From JAAGZL01 sp964628835 (GTDB taxonomy: Bacteria > Pseudomonadota > Gammaproteobacteria > Chromatiales > Chromatiaceae), in the NCBI GenBank assembly GCA_964628835.1, contig CAZVME010000008.1, forward strand, positions 5,632 through 69,631: 64,000 nt of DNA, given 5' to 3'. The position numbers and the translations under genes are program-made. Under the pieces are notes generated by a model, which saw nothing but the letters and a program-made list of their open reading frames with translations, was not told the DNA's origin and ran no database searches. Positions 16,425-25,218 of the stretch are shown here, in pieces; positions within the stretch are counted from its first letter, which is position 1, and every line of letters starts with the position of its first letter.

Positions 16425-17183
16425 TCATAATGTCTGCACATCATTGGTCGGCGTTGTTTGCAGGTGTCCTATAAGTCGCCCACTCTGGTAGACGCGGAGT
16501 TCGCCTGTTTGGAATGCTTCCCAGGGTTCATTATCAGTCAATGGTTGGGAAGCCAGCAATATCAATTCGTTACCCTCGTGATGCCGCAACAGGCTGTGCA
16601 ACCGATCATGTCCATAGGCGATCAGGTGGCATCCATCCGACATGAGAAAATTAAACTGTCCATATGAGGCGATGTCTTCGCTGAGTCTGGCAAGCGTTTG
16701 TAGCCAGGACGTGTCGCTTTTGATCAGTGCGTTATTGAACACACCAGCGATCTCTTCCAACAGGTAATAGAATGCATGCTCGGAATCTGTCTCGCCTTCA
16801 GGATTGGAGTGTTTAGGATGACAGCACCCATATGGCCGGGTGACCTCAGGAACCTTGCCGTTATGCGCAAAGACCCATTGCCGCCCACAGCAGTCACGTA
16901 GAAATGGATGGGTATTTTCCAACGTAAAGGCGCTTGGTGGATTGGCCTTGCGCACATGGGCGACAAGCAAGTCTGTAAGTACGGTTTGGGACAACGCTGC
17001 AAACTGCATGCACTGGGACGCTGCCCCCGGTTCCTTATGCAGTCGCCAAGCATCGTTCTCGCGATAGACAAGTCCCCAGCCGTCGGGATTGTCCGCAATC
17101 TCGCCACCGCGCTTCTGGAACAGCGTTAAGACGCTGTTCCATACTGTGGGGCGGCTACTGCTGATGCCAAGCAGTTCGCACAT
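16425..17183 (-). CDS. Class II glutamine amidotransferase (YafJ-like)
   Basis: The 252-aa protein starts MCELLGIS, so after removal of Met the N-terminal Cys is the nucleophile of an Ntn-type glutaminase. Further features of the class are DNPDGWG (about residue 32), VAHVRKAN and FAHNGKVPE, which bind the glutamine and form the oxyanion hole. It resembles YafJ, a stand-alone amidotransferase domain with no synthase part; its ammonia acceptor is unknown. GGGAG lies 10 nt before the start. No metabolic neighbour points to a pathway. Confidence 0.88.
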   Translation of the reverse strand: MCELLGISSSRPTVWNSVLTLFQKRGGEIADNPDGWGLVYRENDAWRLHKEPGAASQCMQFAALSQTVLTDLLVAHVRKANPPSAFTLENTHPFLRDCCGRQWVFAHNGKVPEVTRPYGCCHPKHSNPEGETDSEHAFYYLLEEIAGVFNNALIKSDTSWLQTLARLSEDIASYGQFNFLMSDGCHLIAYGHDRLHSLLRHHEGNELILLASQPLTDNEPWEAFQTGELRVYQSGRLIGHLQTTPTNDVQTL

Positions 17184-17236
17184 TTTGACTTACTCCCATT
17201 TCATTCATGGGTATAACCTCAAAGAATATCACCATT

Positions 17237-17404
17237 TTATAAGTTTACCACGGTTGCCGCCGCATCCCATTGTTGCACTTGCCATAGGATCATCTGCAAG
17301 TTGATCGTTTCAGGGTCATAGGCTACGGTAAAGATCGGTGTGTATTTGGGACTGAAATAGGCCGAGACAACGTCGACAGTTGCACTCTTTTGCACCCATG
17401 CCCC
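17237..17404 (-). pseudogene. C-terminal gene fragment, family not recognised
   Basis: A 55-codon open frame with no ATG, starting right after an in-frame TAG, reads AWVQKSATVDVVSAYFSP... and ends ...QQWDAAATVVNL. Residue composition (aromatic, Pro, Asp and a tidy end) looks like real protein rather than random translation, unlike the other frames here. It could be the tail of a truncated gene upstream of the amidotransferase, or a short gene starting at GTG. I cannot name the family. Confidence 0.25.
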
Positions 17405-17644
17405 CTACTCTTTCAAATTTTAGGCAGTTAACCACGATAGCGACTACAAAGATGACGAACAGAGAATGACATATACAAGGTGTGCAGAGACATGCCAGAC
17501 ATGGAAGTAGAACGAGGTCTATTTCAGTTTGGCCCCTATTAAAGGAAGGGACTGGAAGATTGTCTGAGGACGATTAATAGTGGACTCTCAGGAATCTTAC
17601 TCCAACTTCTGGAGTGTCCAAATATTTGGTTTTTAATGCCACAT

Positions 17645-17685
17645 ATCCAGCGGACAGCAAAACACTTTTTTGCTGTCCGCTGGAT
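17645..17685. terminator. Long perfect hairpin downstream of the DUF3365 gene
   Basis: An 18-bp perfect inverted repeat (17645-17662 with 17668-17685, core CAGCGGACAGCAAAA) encloses a 5-nt loop. It lies 40 bp past the minus-strand DUF3365 stop, so it probably ends or stabilises that transcript. There is no T run on the minus strand directly after it; on the plus strand CCTTTTT follows 10 nt later. Confidence 0.6.
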
Positions 17686-17725
17686 GTGTCAGACCTTTTT
17701 AAGGCAGCGAGCCTAGTTTATATTT

Positions 17726-18511
17726 CTATTCTTTAACTGCGACAGTAACACTGATCATTCCGACTACGCCCTGATCAATCATTCCATCTTTTTCGTAACC
17801 AAGTATATCTAGTTGACCTTTTGGTTTTCCGTGGCAGGCTAAGCATGGTGCGAGAAGCTTGACCGGATCGTAATATCGATAGACGGACTGTTTACCCATT
17901 TTTGTAAATTCACCTTCTGGCATTGCTTTTGGACCAGATGCAACAAATGATGTAAGAACCTTCCTTTCTGCCTCGTCCGGTGCGTTACTGGGATGCCGGT
18001 AATTTACGCCTGGTTGTCTTGTGAAAATTCCTGTTTTTGCATTAAAAAACAGTCCTGTTTCACGCGCCCATTTAGCGGGCAGGAAATGTTTATATTTCAC
18101 CCCTTTAACATTTATCCGATCCTGATTAATTTCCATACTGAGCTTTCCAGCCCAAATCAGCATTTTGAGGATACGTTGCTGGTTGGGGGTAATATCCATT
18201 AATTGGGCCTCCATTGCAGCTTCCCATTGTGCTGCAAATTTATCAGCGCCAAAATTTTTATCTCCGAGCTTAGGGTCTCCAATTTTCGACATCTGAGCGA
18301 AAATAACGATACGACCCATTGCCAGTGCTTCCGAGATCATCTTGGCTGTTGACTTGGCCTCTGCCTTTGGTACTTTTTCCATGAACAGATATTCTGGGTG
18401 CCCGCCCTTCGCTGGAATACCAATTTTCACTTTCATGACCTCGGCACCTGCACCTTGCCAAAACAACAAGGCGGTAACAAACAGTACAAAACCTAATCTT
18501 TGTATCTTCAT
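17726..18511 (-). CDS. Periplasmic DUF3365 (Tll0287-like) c-heme protein
   Basis: The 261-aa precursor has a signal peptide (residues 1-23, near GAGA) and a DUF3365/Tll0287-like domain, a PAS-like fold that carries a covalently bound heme. The single CLACH at residues 223-227 would bind c-type heme in the periplasm. The protein has no kinase part, so it could be a redox or gas sensor subunit or an electron carrier. The start is placed at 18511 because AGGAGA lies 7 nt before it; an upstream ATG at 18529 has no such site. It is divergent from an OmpR/EnvZ-like pair whose kinase has the same kind of sensor domain, which suggests a shared signal. Confidence 0.87.
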   Translation of the reverse strand: MKIQRLGFVLFVTALLFWQGAGAEVMKVKIGIPAKGGHPEYLFMEKVPKAEAKSTAKMISEALAMGRIVIFAQMSKIGDPKLGDKNFGADKFAAQWEAAMEAQLMDITPNQQRILKMLIWAGKLSMEINQDRINVKGVKYKHFLPAKWARETGLFFNAKTGIFTRQPGVNYRHPSNAPDEAERKVLTSFVASGPKAMPEGEFTKMGKQSVYRYYDPVKLLAPCLACHGKPKGQLDILGYEKDGMIDQGVVGMISVTVAVKE

Positions 18512-18527
18512 AGCATATCTCCTGACC

Positions 18528-18557
18528 ATTGGATTATTGGTTTATTGGAACAATTGG
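18528..18557. repeat. Four phased ATTGG/CCAAT repeats upstream of the DUF3365 gene
   Basis: ATTGG occurs at 18528, 18536, 18544 and 18553, spaced 8, 8 and 9 bp, just upstream of the DUF3365 ribosome-binding site (read as CCAAT on its strand). A possible -10 (TATTAT on the minus strand) lies at 18577-18582. The array looks like a direct-repeat operator, perhaps for the OmpR-type regulator coded next door. Confidence 0.45.
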
Positions 18558-18677
18558 GAACTGCTAGACTCTTGAGATAATAGCGGTAAGATGTAACATG
18601 GCGGCTACTTACTGGTAACAATACGAAAACAATATGCTTCTAAATTGTATCAATGTCTGGATTACGCATTTTTTTCC

Positions 18678-19388
18678 ATGAATACATCCAAACGCCAAAA
18701 TCTGCTAGTCGTTGATGACGAGCCTAAACTCAGGCAACTGCTGAAGACATACCTGGAAAAAGAGGGTTTTTCTGTGGTCGCGGTGGGTGATGGTATCGCT
18801 ATGGATCTATATCTTGCTGAACATGATGTCGATCTGATCATTCTCGATCTCATGTTGCCAGGTGAAGATGGCCTATCAATTGGACGCAGACTGAATCAAA
18901 AAGACCATACCATTATTATCCTCTCCGCCCGGGGTGAGGAACTTGACCGGATCGTTGGCCTTGAAGTTGGTGCAGCAGACTACCTGGTAAAACCTTTCAA
19001 TCCAAGGGAACTATTGGCCAGAATCCGCTCTGTGCTGCGCAGGCGTGAGCCGGTTAAGCACCTCGTTGCCTCCGAGGAAAGCGGCACTCTTGCGTTTGGT
19101 CCTTTTCATCTCGATGTAGAAAAACACCAGCTAACTAAAGGAAAGCAGCATATACCACTCACCATGGGGCAGTTCACCCTGCTGCGTATTTTCCTGGAAA
19201 ATCCCAACCGTGTGCTGAGCCGGGATATGCTACTGAATTTGACCAAAGGTTACGGCCATTCACCTATCGACCGCAGTATCGATATATGTGTCGGCCGTTT
19301 GCGTCGCAAGATAGAATCAGACCCATCCGAACCCACATACCTGCGCACGATCTGGGGAGCTGGTTACCTGTTCTGTATTGGGGATTGA
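18678..19388 (+). CDS. OmpR-family response regulator
   Basis: This 236-aa regulator has a receiver domain (about 8-120, phospho-acceptor D57 in IILDLMLPGEDGLS, with VVDDE acidic pocket and K in LVKPF) and a winged-helix DNA-binding domain (about 135-232, ending GAGYLF). It resembles E. coli OmpR strongly, including VGLEVGAADYLVKPFNPRELLARIR. The start is ATG at 18678; a TTG at 18645 is in frame but lacks support. Its stop overlaps the start of the histidine kinase gene. It is divergent from the DUF3365 gene, a likely target. Confidence 0.93.
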   Translation: MNTSKRQNLLVVDDEPKLRQLLKTYLEKEGFSVVAVGDGIAMDLYLAEHDVDLIILDLMLPGEDGLSIGRRLNQKDHTIIILSARGEELDRIVGLEVGAADYLVKPFNPRELLARIRSVLRRREPVKHLVASEESGTLAFGPFHLDVEKHQLTKGKQHIPLTMGQFTLLRIFLENPNRVLSRDMLLNLTKGYGHSPIDRSIDICVGRLRRKIESDPSEPTYLRTIWGAGYLFCIGD

Positions 19389-20791
19389 TGAAAACGTTTG
19401 TTTCTATTGCCACGCTGTTTCTGCTGATTGTTTCCCTACACCTCTTTTTTGCATACCAGAATGTGCAGGATATGGAGGAGAAGGTGGTGCTGGAAGAGTC
19501 GAGATCCCTTCAGGCATTTCTGAAGGCATTTCGTCAAACCTATCAAAAGCTCTTCCTACAGGAACATGTTCTCACATTAAACGAAAAGAGTTTTCCACTA
19601 CTACCGGTCGCCAGCACCCCTCATATCTCAAGGTTGTTTGCCAAACTTACCGGGAAACGAGCCGAAGTAGCTGTAGCCAGTGACAGGCCCAGAAACCCTG
19701 TAAACAGTGCTGACCTGATTGAAAACCAAGCGATTGACCACTTTCGGTCCAATCCGAAAGATAGTGAGTTGCTGGTGCGTATGGAAAATGAGCAGCGGAT
19801 GTTTTACGCCAGCCCGATCAGAACGAAGAAACACTGTCTCAAGTGTCACGGGGAGAGGGAGAAAGCCCCACCGTGGATTCAGGCCAAGTATGCCCACGCG
19901 TACGGCTACAAGGAGGGGGACCTGAGAGGGGTAGTCAGCATCAAAATCGACACGCAGGCGCTGCACAGTGATCTTTTCAATGACTTCCGGTCAAATGCCA
20001 TGTTTACCATCATAAGCAGTATCATCTTTCTGGGAAGCATCTATTTTCTAATTCGTAGGAGCAACAGGCATGTCTACAAACTTGAACAGGCGGAACTGGG
20101 GCTGCGCAGGGCCAAGGGTATAGCTGAGGCTGCTAACCATGCCAAGAGTGAATTACTCGCCAACCGAACTACCCTACTGGCAGGGATTGCACACGACCTG
20201 CGGACACCTCTTACGCAAATCCAGTTGGCCTTGTGCATGCTGCCGAACGACGGAGGTGACCCAGAGCTGATGCGGAGCATTAACAGTGACCTGGATGAGA
20301 TCACCAGTCTTATCGGTGATACATTAGACATAAGTATTGAACTGGAGGCTGAGAAGGCGGTGCAGACCGATATCGTTCTGGAACTGGAGGATATGGTTCA
20401 AACCGTTCAAAGAGACGGCATAGAGATCGAATGGACACGGGGGGAACCATGTTGTCTGGCAGTACAGGCCAAGGCACTCCGCAGAATAGTGACAAATCTG
20501 CTGGCAAACGCTGTGCGTTACGGGGATGGTAAGCCAGTAAGCGTCACCTACGAGTGTAGCAAAAAAGCCATTATTATTCGGGTCATGGACCGAGGCCCAG
20601 GCATACCAGCAGAACATGCTGAGGCGGTGTTTCGCCCCTTTTTCCGGCTGGAAATGTCGCGTGGAAGCAAGACGGGCGGTAGCGGACTTGGTCTTGCTAT
20701 TGTGCAGCAACTGGCAGATACACACGGTTGGGACGTACAGTTGCTGCCACGCCCAGGTGGCGGTACAGAAGCGGTATTGTCTATTTCGTAA
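19388..20791 (+). CDS. EnvZ-like histidine kinase with DUF3365 heme sensor domain
   Basis: The 467-aa inner membrane kinase has a first helix (about 4-22) and then a periplasmic DUF3365/Tll0287-like domain with CLKCH at 150-154, a c-type heme site. A second helix (about 204-222), a short linker and the EnvZ-like dimerisation box GIAHDLRTPLTQIQ (H269) follow. The catalytic domain has the N box NLLANAVRYG, DRGPGIP and GGSGLGLAI. Heme in the sensor implies response to redox state or a diatomic gas; this is inference. It overlaps the regulator by one base (TGATG), so the two are coupled. A clear HAMP domain is not visible. Confidence 0.9.
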   Translation: MKTFVSIATLFLLIVSLHLFFAYQNVQDMEEKVVLEESRSLQAFLKAFRQTYQKLFLQEHVLTLNEKSFPLLPVASTPHISRLFAKLTGKRAEVAVASDRPRNPVNSADLIENQAIDHFRSNPKDSELLVRMENEQRMFYASPIRTKKHCLKCHGEREKAPPWIQAKYAHAYGYKEGDLRGVVSIKIDTQALHSDLFNDFRSNAMFTIISSIIFLGSIYFLIRRSNRHVYKLEQAELGLRRAKGIAEAANHAKSELLANRTTLLAGIAHDLRTPLTQIQLALCMLPNDGGDPELMRSINSDLDEITSLIGDTLDISIELEAEKAVQTDIVLELEDMVQTVQRDGIEIEWTRGEPCCLAVQAKALRRIVTNLLANAVRYGDGKPVSVTYECSKKAIIIRVMDRGPGIPAEHAEAVFRPFFRLEMSRGSKTGGSGLGLAIVQQLADTHGWDVQLLPRPGGGTEAVLSIS

Positions 20792-20839
20792 TCTCTACTG
20801 CGTGTCGATTTCGGTCATTAACACTATAGTTGTTTGCAT

Positions 20840-21979
20840 ATGAACAAAGAATTCCAACTCGACCCAGATATCATCTATTTGAATCATGCAGCGGTCGCTC
20901 CTTTCCCGGTGCGTACAGAGAAGGCTATCAAACGCTTTGTAACCGAATGCTCCAGTACCGGAGCACGCTTCTATCCAGAGTGGCTTAAAATTGAGCATGA
21001 ACTGAGAGATATGCTCGCAAGATTAATCAACGCACCATCACTGGATGATATCTCTCTACTAAAAAGTACCTCTGAGGGATTGTCAATAATCGCCTACGGC
21101 CTTGATTGGTCTAATCAAGACAATATCGTCACCATAGCCCAGGAGTTTCCCTCTAACCGAATTGTGTGGGAGTCACTTGCCGATACTTATGGTGTCCAGG
21201 TAAGGCTGCTGGACTTAAGCAATTCACAAAAACCTGAGGAAGAGCTGATTGCCCTATGTGACGAGAATACCAAGCTGGTATCCGTCAGCTCTGTCCAGTA
21301 TGCCGATGGATTCCGGCTGGATTTGCAGCAGATTGGTAGCCACACCAGCACTAATGAGATCCTATTCTGCGTTGATGCAATTCAGAGTCTGGGCGCCCTT
21401 CCCTTTGATGTACAGGCCTGCAATGCTGATTTTGTGGTGGCTGACGGACATAAATGGCTACTTGGGCCAGAGGGTTTGGCCCTGTTTTATAGCAGAAAAG
21501 AGACTCGTGACAGGCTGAAACTGCAGCAATTTGGCTGGCATATGGTGCAAGATCGCGGAAATTTTGATCGCACCGACTGGCAAATATCCACCACCGGGAC
21601 TAGATTTGAGTGTGGCAGCCCCAACATGCTCGGTATCCATGGACTGCACGCAAGCCTCTCGTTAATTCAGGAAATAGGGCTTGACTTCATATCTAGAAAT
21701 ATACTTAATAATACGTCATTACTCATTGATAACATTAATAATATAAGCATTATTAATGTTATTTCTAACACCGAGTCGCCACGCAGATCTGGTGTTGTTA
21801 CTTTCACCGTGGAGGGTGTTTCGCAAGTTAAGTTGTACAGCAGACTTATGTCGGACGGTGTGATCTGTGCCCAGAGAGGCGGTGGAATACGATTTTCACC
21901 CCATTATTACAACACCGAACAAGAAATTGAATTTGCAGTAAAGAAAATAGAGGGACTTGCCGCTAATATTACTAGTTGA
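20840..21979 (+). CDS. Class V aminotransferase / cysteine desulfurase-like PLP enzyme
   Basis: The 379-aa protein is a fold-type I PLP enzyme of the class V group. The start region IIYLNHAAVAP, CVDAIQSLGALPFD and ADGHKWLLGPEG with the PLP lysine K205 are clear. The second domain is standard. It is closer to the isopenicillin-N-epimerase/selenocysteine-lyase-like members than to housekeeping IscS, and lacks the long IscS loop. Substrate cannot be told. The start is ATG at 20840; a TTG two codons earlier is less likely. It is 48 bp after the kinase gene, so co-transcription is possible. Confidence 0.85.
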   Translation: MNKEFQLDPDIIYLNHAAVAPFPVRTEKAIKRFVTECSSTGARFYPEWLKIEHELRDMLARLINAPSLDDISLLKSTSEGLSIIAYGLDWSNQDNIVTIAQEFPSNRIVWESLADTYGVQVRLLDLSNSQKPEEELIALCDENTKLVSVSSVQYADGFRLDLQQIGSHTSTNEILFCVDAIQSLGALPFDVQACNADFVVADGHKWLLGPEGLALFYSRKETRDRLKLQQFGWHMVQDRGNFDRTDWQISTTGTRFECGSPNMLGIHGLHASLSLIQEIGLDFISRNILNNTSLLIDNINNISIINVISNTESPRRSGVVTFTVEGVSQVKLYSRLMSDGVICAQRGGGIRFSPHYYNTEQEIEFAVKKIEGLAANITS

Positions 21980-22039
21980 TTCATTGAATTAAATAAACAT
22001 TGTTACCTAACAGTTAAGGACGTGTAACCCACACCCACA

Positions 22040-22762
22040 ATGGACACCTCTCTTGAAAAGCTAATCGACATCAACGCCTCAGGCCGGGTGTTTATGGTTT
22101 GCAATCAGCATAACATTCGCGATCTGGAGAAGATCAATCTTCATAAACAGTGGGTCAAGGGTAAAATTATCGAACAGATGGAACAGGATAATGTGGGAGT
22201 TGAAGCCCTATCCTCAATCATGGACGAGAAAGTAGCACTACTGCACCAAATACTTAAAAACGGTGAAGATATCCCCATTCAGGAGCAGGAGGTTAAGGAA
22301 GAGGAACCGCAACCAAAAAAACAGAAGGTCAATTCCGGTTACAAGCCACAGAGCACGGATATGCCGACTAAGCTAGCCAATGAAAGAAAACCTACCAAAA
22401 AAGTGATCCTGGAGGATTGTGTACAGTTGGGGCTATTGTCCAGAAAGCGAGCAGAGTACCTGGTAACCCAAATGGCTGGCAAAAAGCCAATGGAGGCCGA
22501 GAAAGAGATTGTTAAAGAGTTGCGTGAAAGCCTACACAAACAGGTACGAAAGCTGATAAGAAAGGACAAGAAAGGGCCATGGTCTTCACCCAAGGCCCAG
22601 GAAGACCTCAGGGTAGAGATAGTAGAGACACCCACCGTGCGTTCCATGGTCTACCTTACCAGGGAGATCTTGAGAGAGCGTGAAGAGTGGAAAGACAGAG
22701 CCCACAATAGCATTACCGGACGTATCTTTGGTAACCGCATGACCGCAAGCAAGGACAAATAG
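22040..22762 (+). CDS. Hypothetical charged protein
   Basis: I do not recognise this 240-aa protein. It has no signal peptide or membrane helix and is rich in Lys and Glu. An N-terminal part (1-80) is followed by a charged linker of Glu, Gln, Pro and Lys (about 82-118), then a mostly helical, basic C-terminal part (about 120-235) with VQLGLLSRKRAEYLV and LHKQVRKLIRKDKKG. A nucleic-acid- or protein-binding role would fit, but this is only composition. It lies 60 bp after the aminotransferase on the same strand. Codon use looks like its neighbours, so it is probably a real, lineage-specific gene. Confidence 0.75.
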   Translation: MDTSLEKLIDINASGRVFMVCNQHNIRDLEKINLHKQWVKGKIIEQMEQDNVGVEALSSIMDEKVALLHQILKNGEDIPIQEQEVKEEEPQPKKQKVNSGYKPQSTDMPTKLANERKPTKKVILEDCVQLGLLSRKRAEYLVTQMAGKKPMEAEKEIVKELRESLHKQVRKLIRKDKKGPWSSPKAQEDLRVEIVETPTVRSMVYLTREILREREEWKDRAHNSITGRIFGNRMTASKDK

Positions 22763-22865
22763 CAGCTCTTGATCGTGCAGTAAAAACCCCATTGAACCAA
22801 ATATATAGAATCAACTCATACATTTGGTACCAATAATCATCTGCAACCACTAGCGAAAGAGTCCA

Positions 22866-23522
22866 ATGCACCAATTTATCAGAGTGGTCCTCGGGGCCAT
22901 GTTCCTCCTCACTTTCACGTCAAATCTACCAGCCAAGAGCGTTGTAAAAGATCCCGGTCCCAAGTTCAGTCTGGAGCAGGCACAACAATGTGAGACAAAA
23001 CTAAGCGCTTACGGAGCCAGCTTTACCATATTGAAAAAGATTGATGGCCCAGGCCAGTGTGGCTCCCCTCGCCCACTCAATCTGAAAAAGCTCAAGGGAG
23101 GTATCTGGATTGATGGGGATGTGGTTGTAAGGTGCGAAATGGCGCTGGCTCTGGCACGTTGGACATCAGATGTGTTGATACCCTCCGCCCAGCTTCATTT
23201 GAACGCCAGGCCAGCCAAGCTGAATATATCTACCTCATACAAGTGCCGCCGACGTAACAACAACCCACAGGCCAGGCTGAGTGAACACGCATTTGCCAAT
23301 GGCATAGATTTTATGGGGATCAGCTTTAAGCAGATAAGCCCCATGAAGGTCCAGGCGCGCAACGGCAGTTCCAGTGCCATGCGAGCCTTTCAGGCTGCAA
23401 TACGTGGCGGTGCCTGCGCCCATTTCACCACCGTTATTGGCCCCATGACCAACGCGGCCCATGCCGACCATCTGCATCTGGACCTGGTGCAGCGTCATAG
23501 CGGTTACCGCGTTTGTGAGTAA
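22866..23522 (+). CDS. Extensin-like secreted protein (M15-like fold)
   Basis: The 218-aa precursor has a signal peptide (about 1-24) and an extensin-like C-terminal (ExtC) domain. The conserved cysteines, the RLSEHAFANGIDFMG motif and the end AAHADHLHLDL match the family, in which His and Asp residues resemble the metal site of D-Ala-D-Ala carboxypeptidases. A role in peptidoglycan binding or cleavage is inferred. It is followed by a convergent transporter gene 33 bp away. Confidence 0.85.
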   Translation: MHQFIRVVLGAMFLLTFTSNLPAKSVVKDPGPKFSLEQAQQCETKLSAYGASFTILKKIDGPGQCGSPRPLNLKKLKGGIWIDGDVVVRCEMALALARWTSDVLIPSAQLHLNARPAKLNISTSYKCRRRNNNPQARLSEHAFANGIDFMGISFKQISPMKVQARNGSSSAMRAFQAAIRGGACAHFTTVIGPMTNAAHADHLHLDLVQRHSGYRVCE

Positions 23523-23555
23523 ATCCAGTAATCTGGTTGCCGAAAGACACAACAA

Positions 23556-24425
23556 TCAGTTGGGATAGACACGCTTTTCAGCCCTGACATTTATGTAGTT
23601 ACCGACAAACATTACAGCGGCACCCAACAGGACAATCCACTCAATGGATTCTCCATAGAGCGTAAAGCCAACCAGAGTGATCAGCGGCAGACGCATAAAG
23701 TCCATGGGCGCCACCACCGTGGCATCCACCAGCCGCATGGCCCGCGTTATACAGTAGTGTGCACTCAATCCAGTGACGCCCACCACCAGGATCCACGGTA
23801 GGGCTGTAATTGAAGGTGTGACCCAGTGCGGCAAGGAGGGAAACAGCGCCAATGGTAGTTGTACTATGGACATGTAAAACAGGACAGATATGGGATGGTC
23901 AGCATGGGCCAGTTTCTTGGTCTTGATGTTGGTGATGGCAAAACATACCGCCCCTGCCAAAACTGCCAGGGCCGCTGGATCCACCACTTCCAGACCGGGC
24001 CGTAGGATTATCAGCATTCCGATAGCACCAAATATAACCGCAAGCAGACGCGGTTTGGTCAACTTCTCACCCAGCATAAACATGGCCAGCAGTGCGGTCC
24101 AAACCGGCACCGTAAATTCGATGGCAAACACTTCGGCTAGGGGGATAAAGGCCAGACCATAAAACCACCCATACTGGCCGCCAAAATGGGCCAGATTGCG
24201 CCACACATGGGTGGACAGGAGTTGTGTTTGAATCAGATGCCAGCCCTTGATCTGGAGATACAGGACCAGGATCAACAGACCAACGATACTTCGGAACAGC
24301 AGTATCTGAAAGGTATTCAGCTCAGAGGAAAGCTCCCTACCGGCAATCGCCATGGCCGTGAACGATAGCAGGGTACCCGTCATCCAGAAGCTGGCCAGAA
24401 TTGCGGGGTTCTTGTGGGTTTCCAA
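23556..24425 (-). CDS. DMT-superfamily (EamA) transporter
   Basis: This 289-aa protein has about ten hydrophobic helices in two EamA repeats of five (roughly 10-140 and 150-283), with SILLFRSI-type and PMDFMRLPLITL segments typical of drug/metabolite exporters. Substrate is unknown. It lies 8 bp downstream of tatD on the same strand and may be the last gene of the large fab-tmk-holB transcription unit. Confidence 0.87.
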   Translation of the reverse strand: METHKNPAILASFWMTGTLLSFTAMAIAGRELSSELNTFQILLFRSIVGLLILVLYLQIKGWHLIQTQLLSTHVWRNLAHFGGQYGWFYGLAFIPLAEVFAIEFTVPVWTALLAMFMLGEKLTKPRLLAVIFGAIGMLIILRPGLEVVDPAALAVLAGAVCFAITNIKTKKLAHADHPISVLFYMSIVQLPLALFPSLPHWVTPSITALPWILVVGVTGLSAHYCITRAMRLVDATVVAPMDFMRLPLITLVGFTLYGESIEWIVLLGAAVMFVGNYINVRAEKRVYPN

Positions 24426-24433
24426 GATGGTGG

Positions 24434-25216
24434 CTATGCGGTGGGATTAAACAGGCGGCGGAAGTTATTCCCGGTTATGCTGCCAATCTCCTCCACAGAG
24501 ACGCCACGCAGCTCAGCCATACACTCTGCCACATGGCGCACATAAGATGGGTAGTTCGGCTTACCACGTTTTGGAACCGGGGCCAGATAGGGGGCATCGG
24601 TCTCAATCAGCAACCTATCCTCCGGTACCTGTTTTACCACCTCCCGCAGATCTTTGGCGCTGTTGAAGGTGATGATGCCGGAAAACGAGATATAGAACCC
24701 CATATCCAGGGCCTGACGGGCCATCTCCAAATCTTCAGTAAAACAGTGCATTACCCCACCCGCCTGGTCCGCGCCCTCCTCCTGCATAATCTGAATAGTA
24801 TCTTCACGTGCCGCCCTGGTGTGGATTATCAGGGGTTTATCACAGGCCAGTGCAGCCTTTATATGGCGGCGGAAACGATCTCGTTGCCACTCCAAATCAC
24901 CTTCACTGCGAAAGTAGTCCAGGCCGGTCTCACCGATGGCCAGGTTTTTAGGATGCTTTGCCATGGCCACCAGTTCATCCGGTTCTGGCTCATGCCGTTC
25001 TCTGTCATTGGGGTGTACGCCAACAGATATGGAGATACTGGGATAGGACTCCACCAGCGAGAGCATGGAGGGGTAGCTTTCGGTGTCGATGCAGACACAG
25101 AGCATATGCTCAACGCCGGACTCCAGCGTATCCTGAACCAATTGATCGAAACTATTATTGAATGGCTGCAGGTCCAGCCGATCCAGATGGCAGTGCGAAT
25201 CTACTAGGCCTGTCAT
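24434..25216 (-). CDS. tatD: TatD-family metal-dependent deoxyribonuclease
   Basis: The 260-aa TIM-barrel hydrolase begins MTGLVDSHCHLDRLDL, where H and H of HCH bind a metal; GETGLDYF, HTRAARED, GGVMHCFTE and ETDAPYL supply the remaining ligands. The YcfH subtype follows holB (and pilZ) in many gammaproteobacteria, as here. It acts as a 3'-5' DNA exonuclease or repair nuclease. The pilZ stop lies 2 bp upstream. Confidence 0.93.
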   Translation of the reverse strand: MTGLVDSHCHLDRLDLQPFNNSFDQLVQDTLESGVEHMLCVCIDTESYPSMLSLVESYPSISISVGVHPNDRERHEPEPDELVAMAKHPKNLAIGETGLDYFRSEGDLEWQRDRFRRHIKAALACDKPLIIHTRAAREDTIQIMQEEGADQAGGVMHCFTEDLEMARQALDMGFYISFSGIITFNSAKDLREVVKQVPEDRLLIETDAPYLAPVPKRGKPNYPSYVRHVAECMAELRGVSVEEIGSITGNNFRRLFNPTA

Positions 25217-25218
25217 GG

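Larger units (their letters stand above)
17184..17725. other. 542-bp gap between the amidotransferase and the DUF3365 gene
   Basis: The left part carries the amidotransferase promoter region and a protein-like fragment on the minus strand (17237-17404). The right part carries a long perfect hairpin (17645-17685). The middle (17405-17640) shows no gene that I can recognise. Confidence 0.5.
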
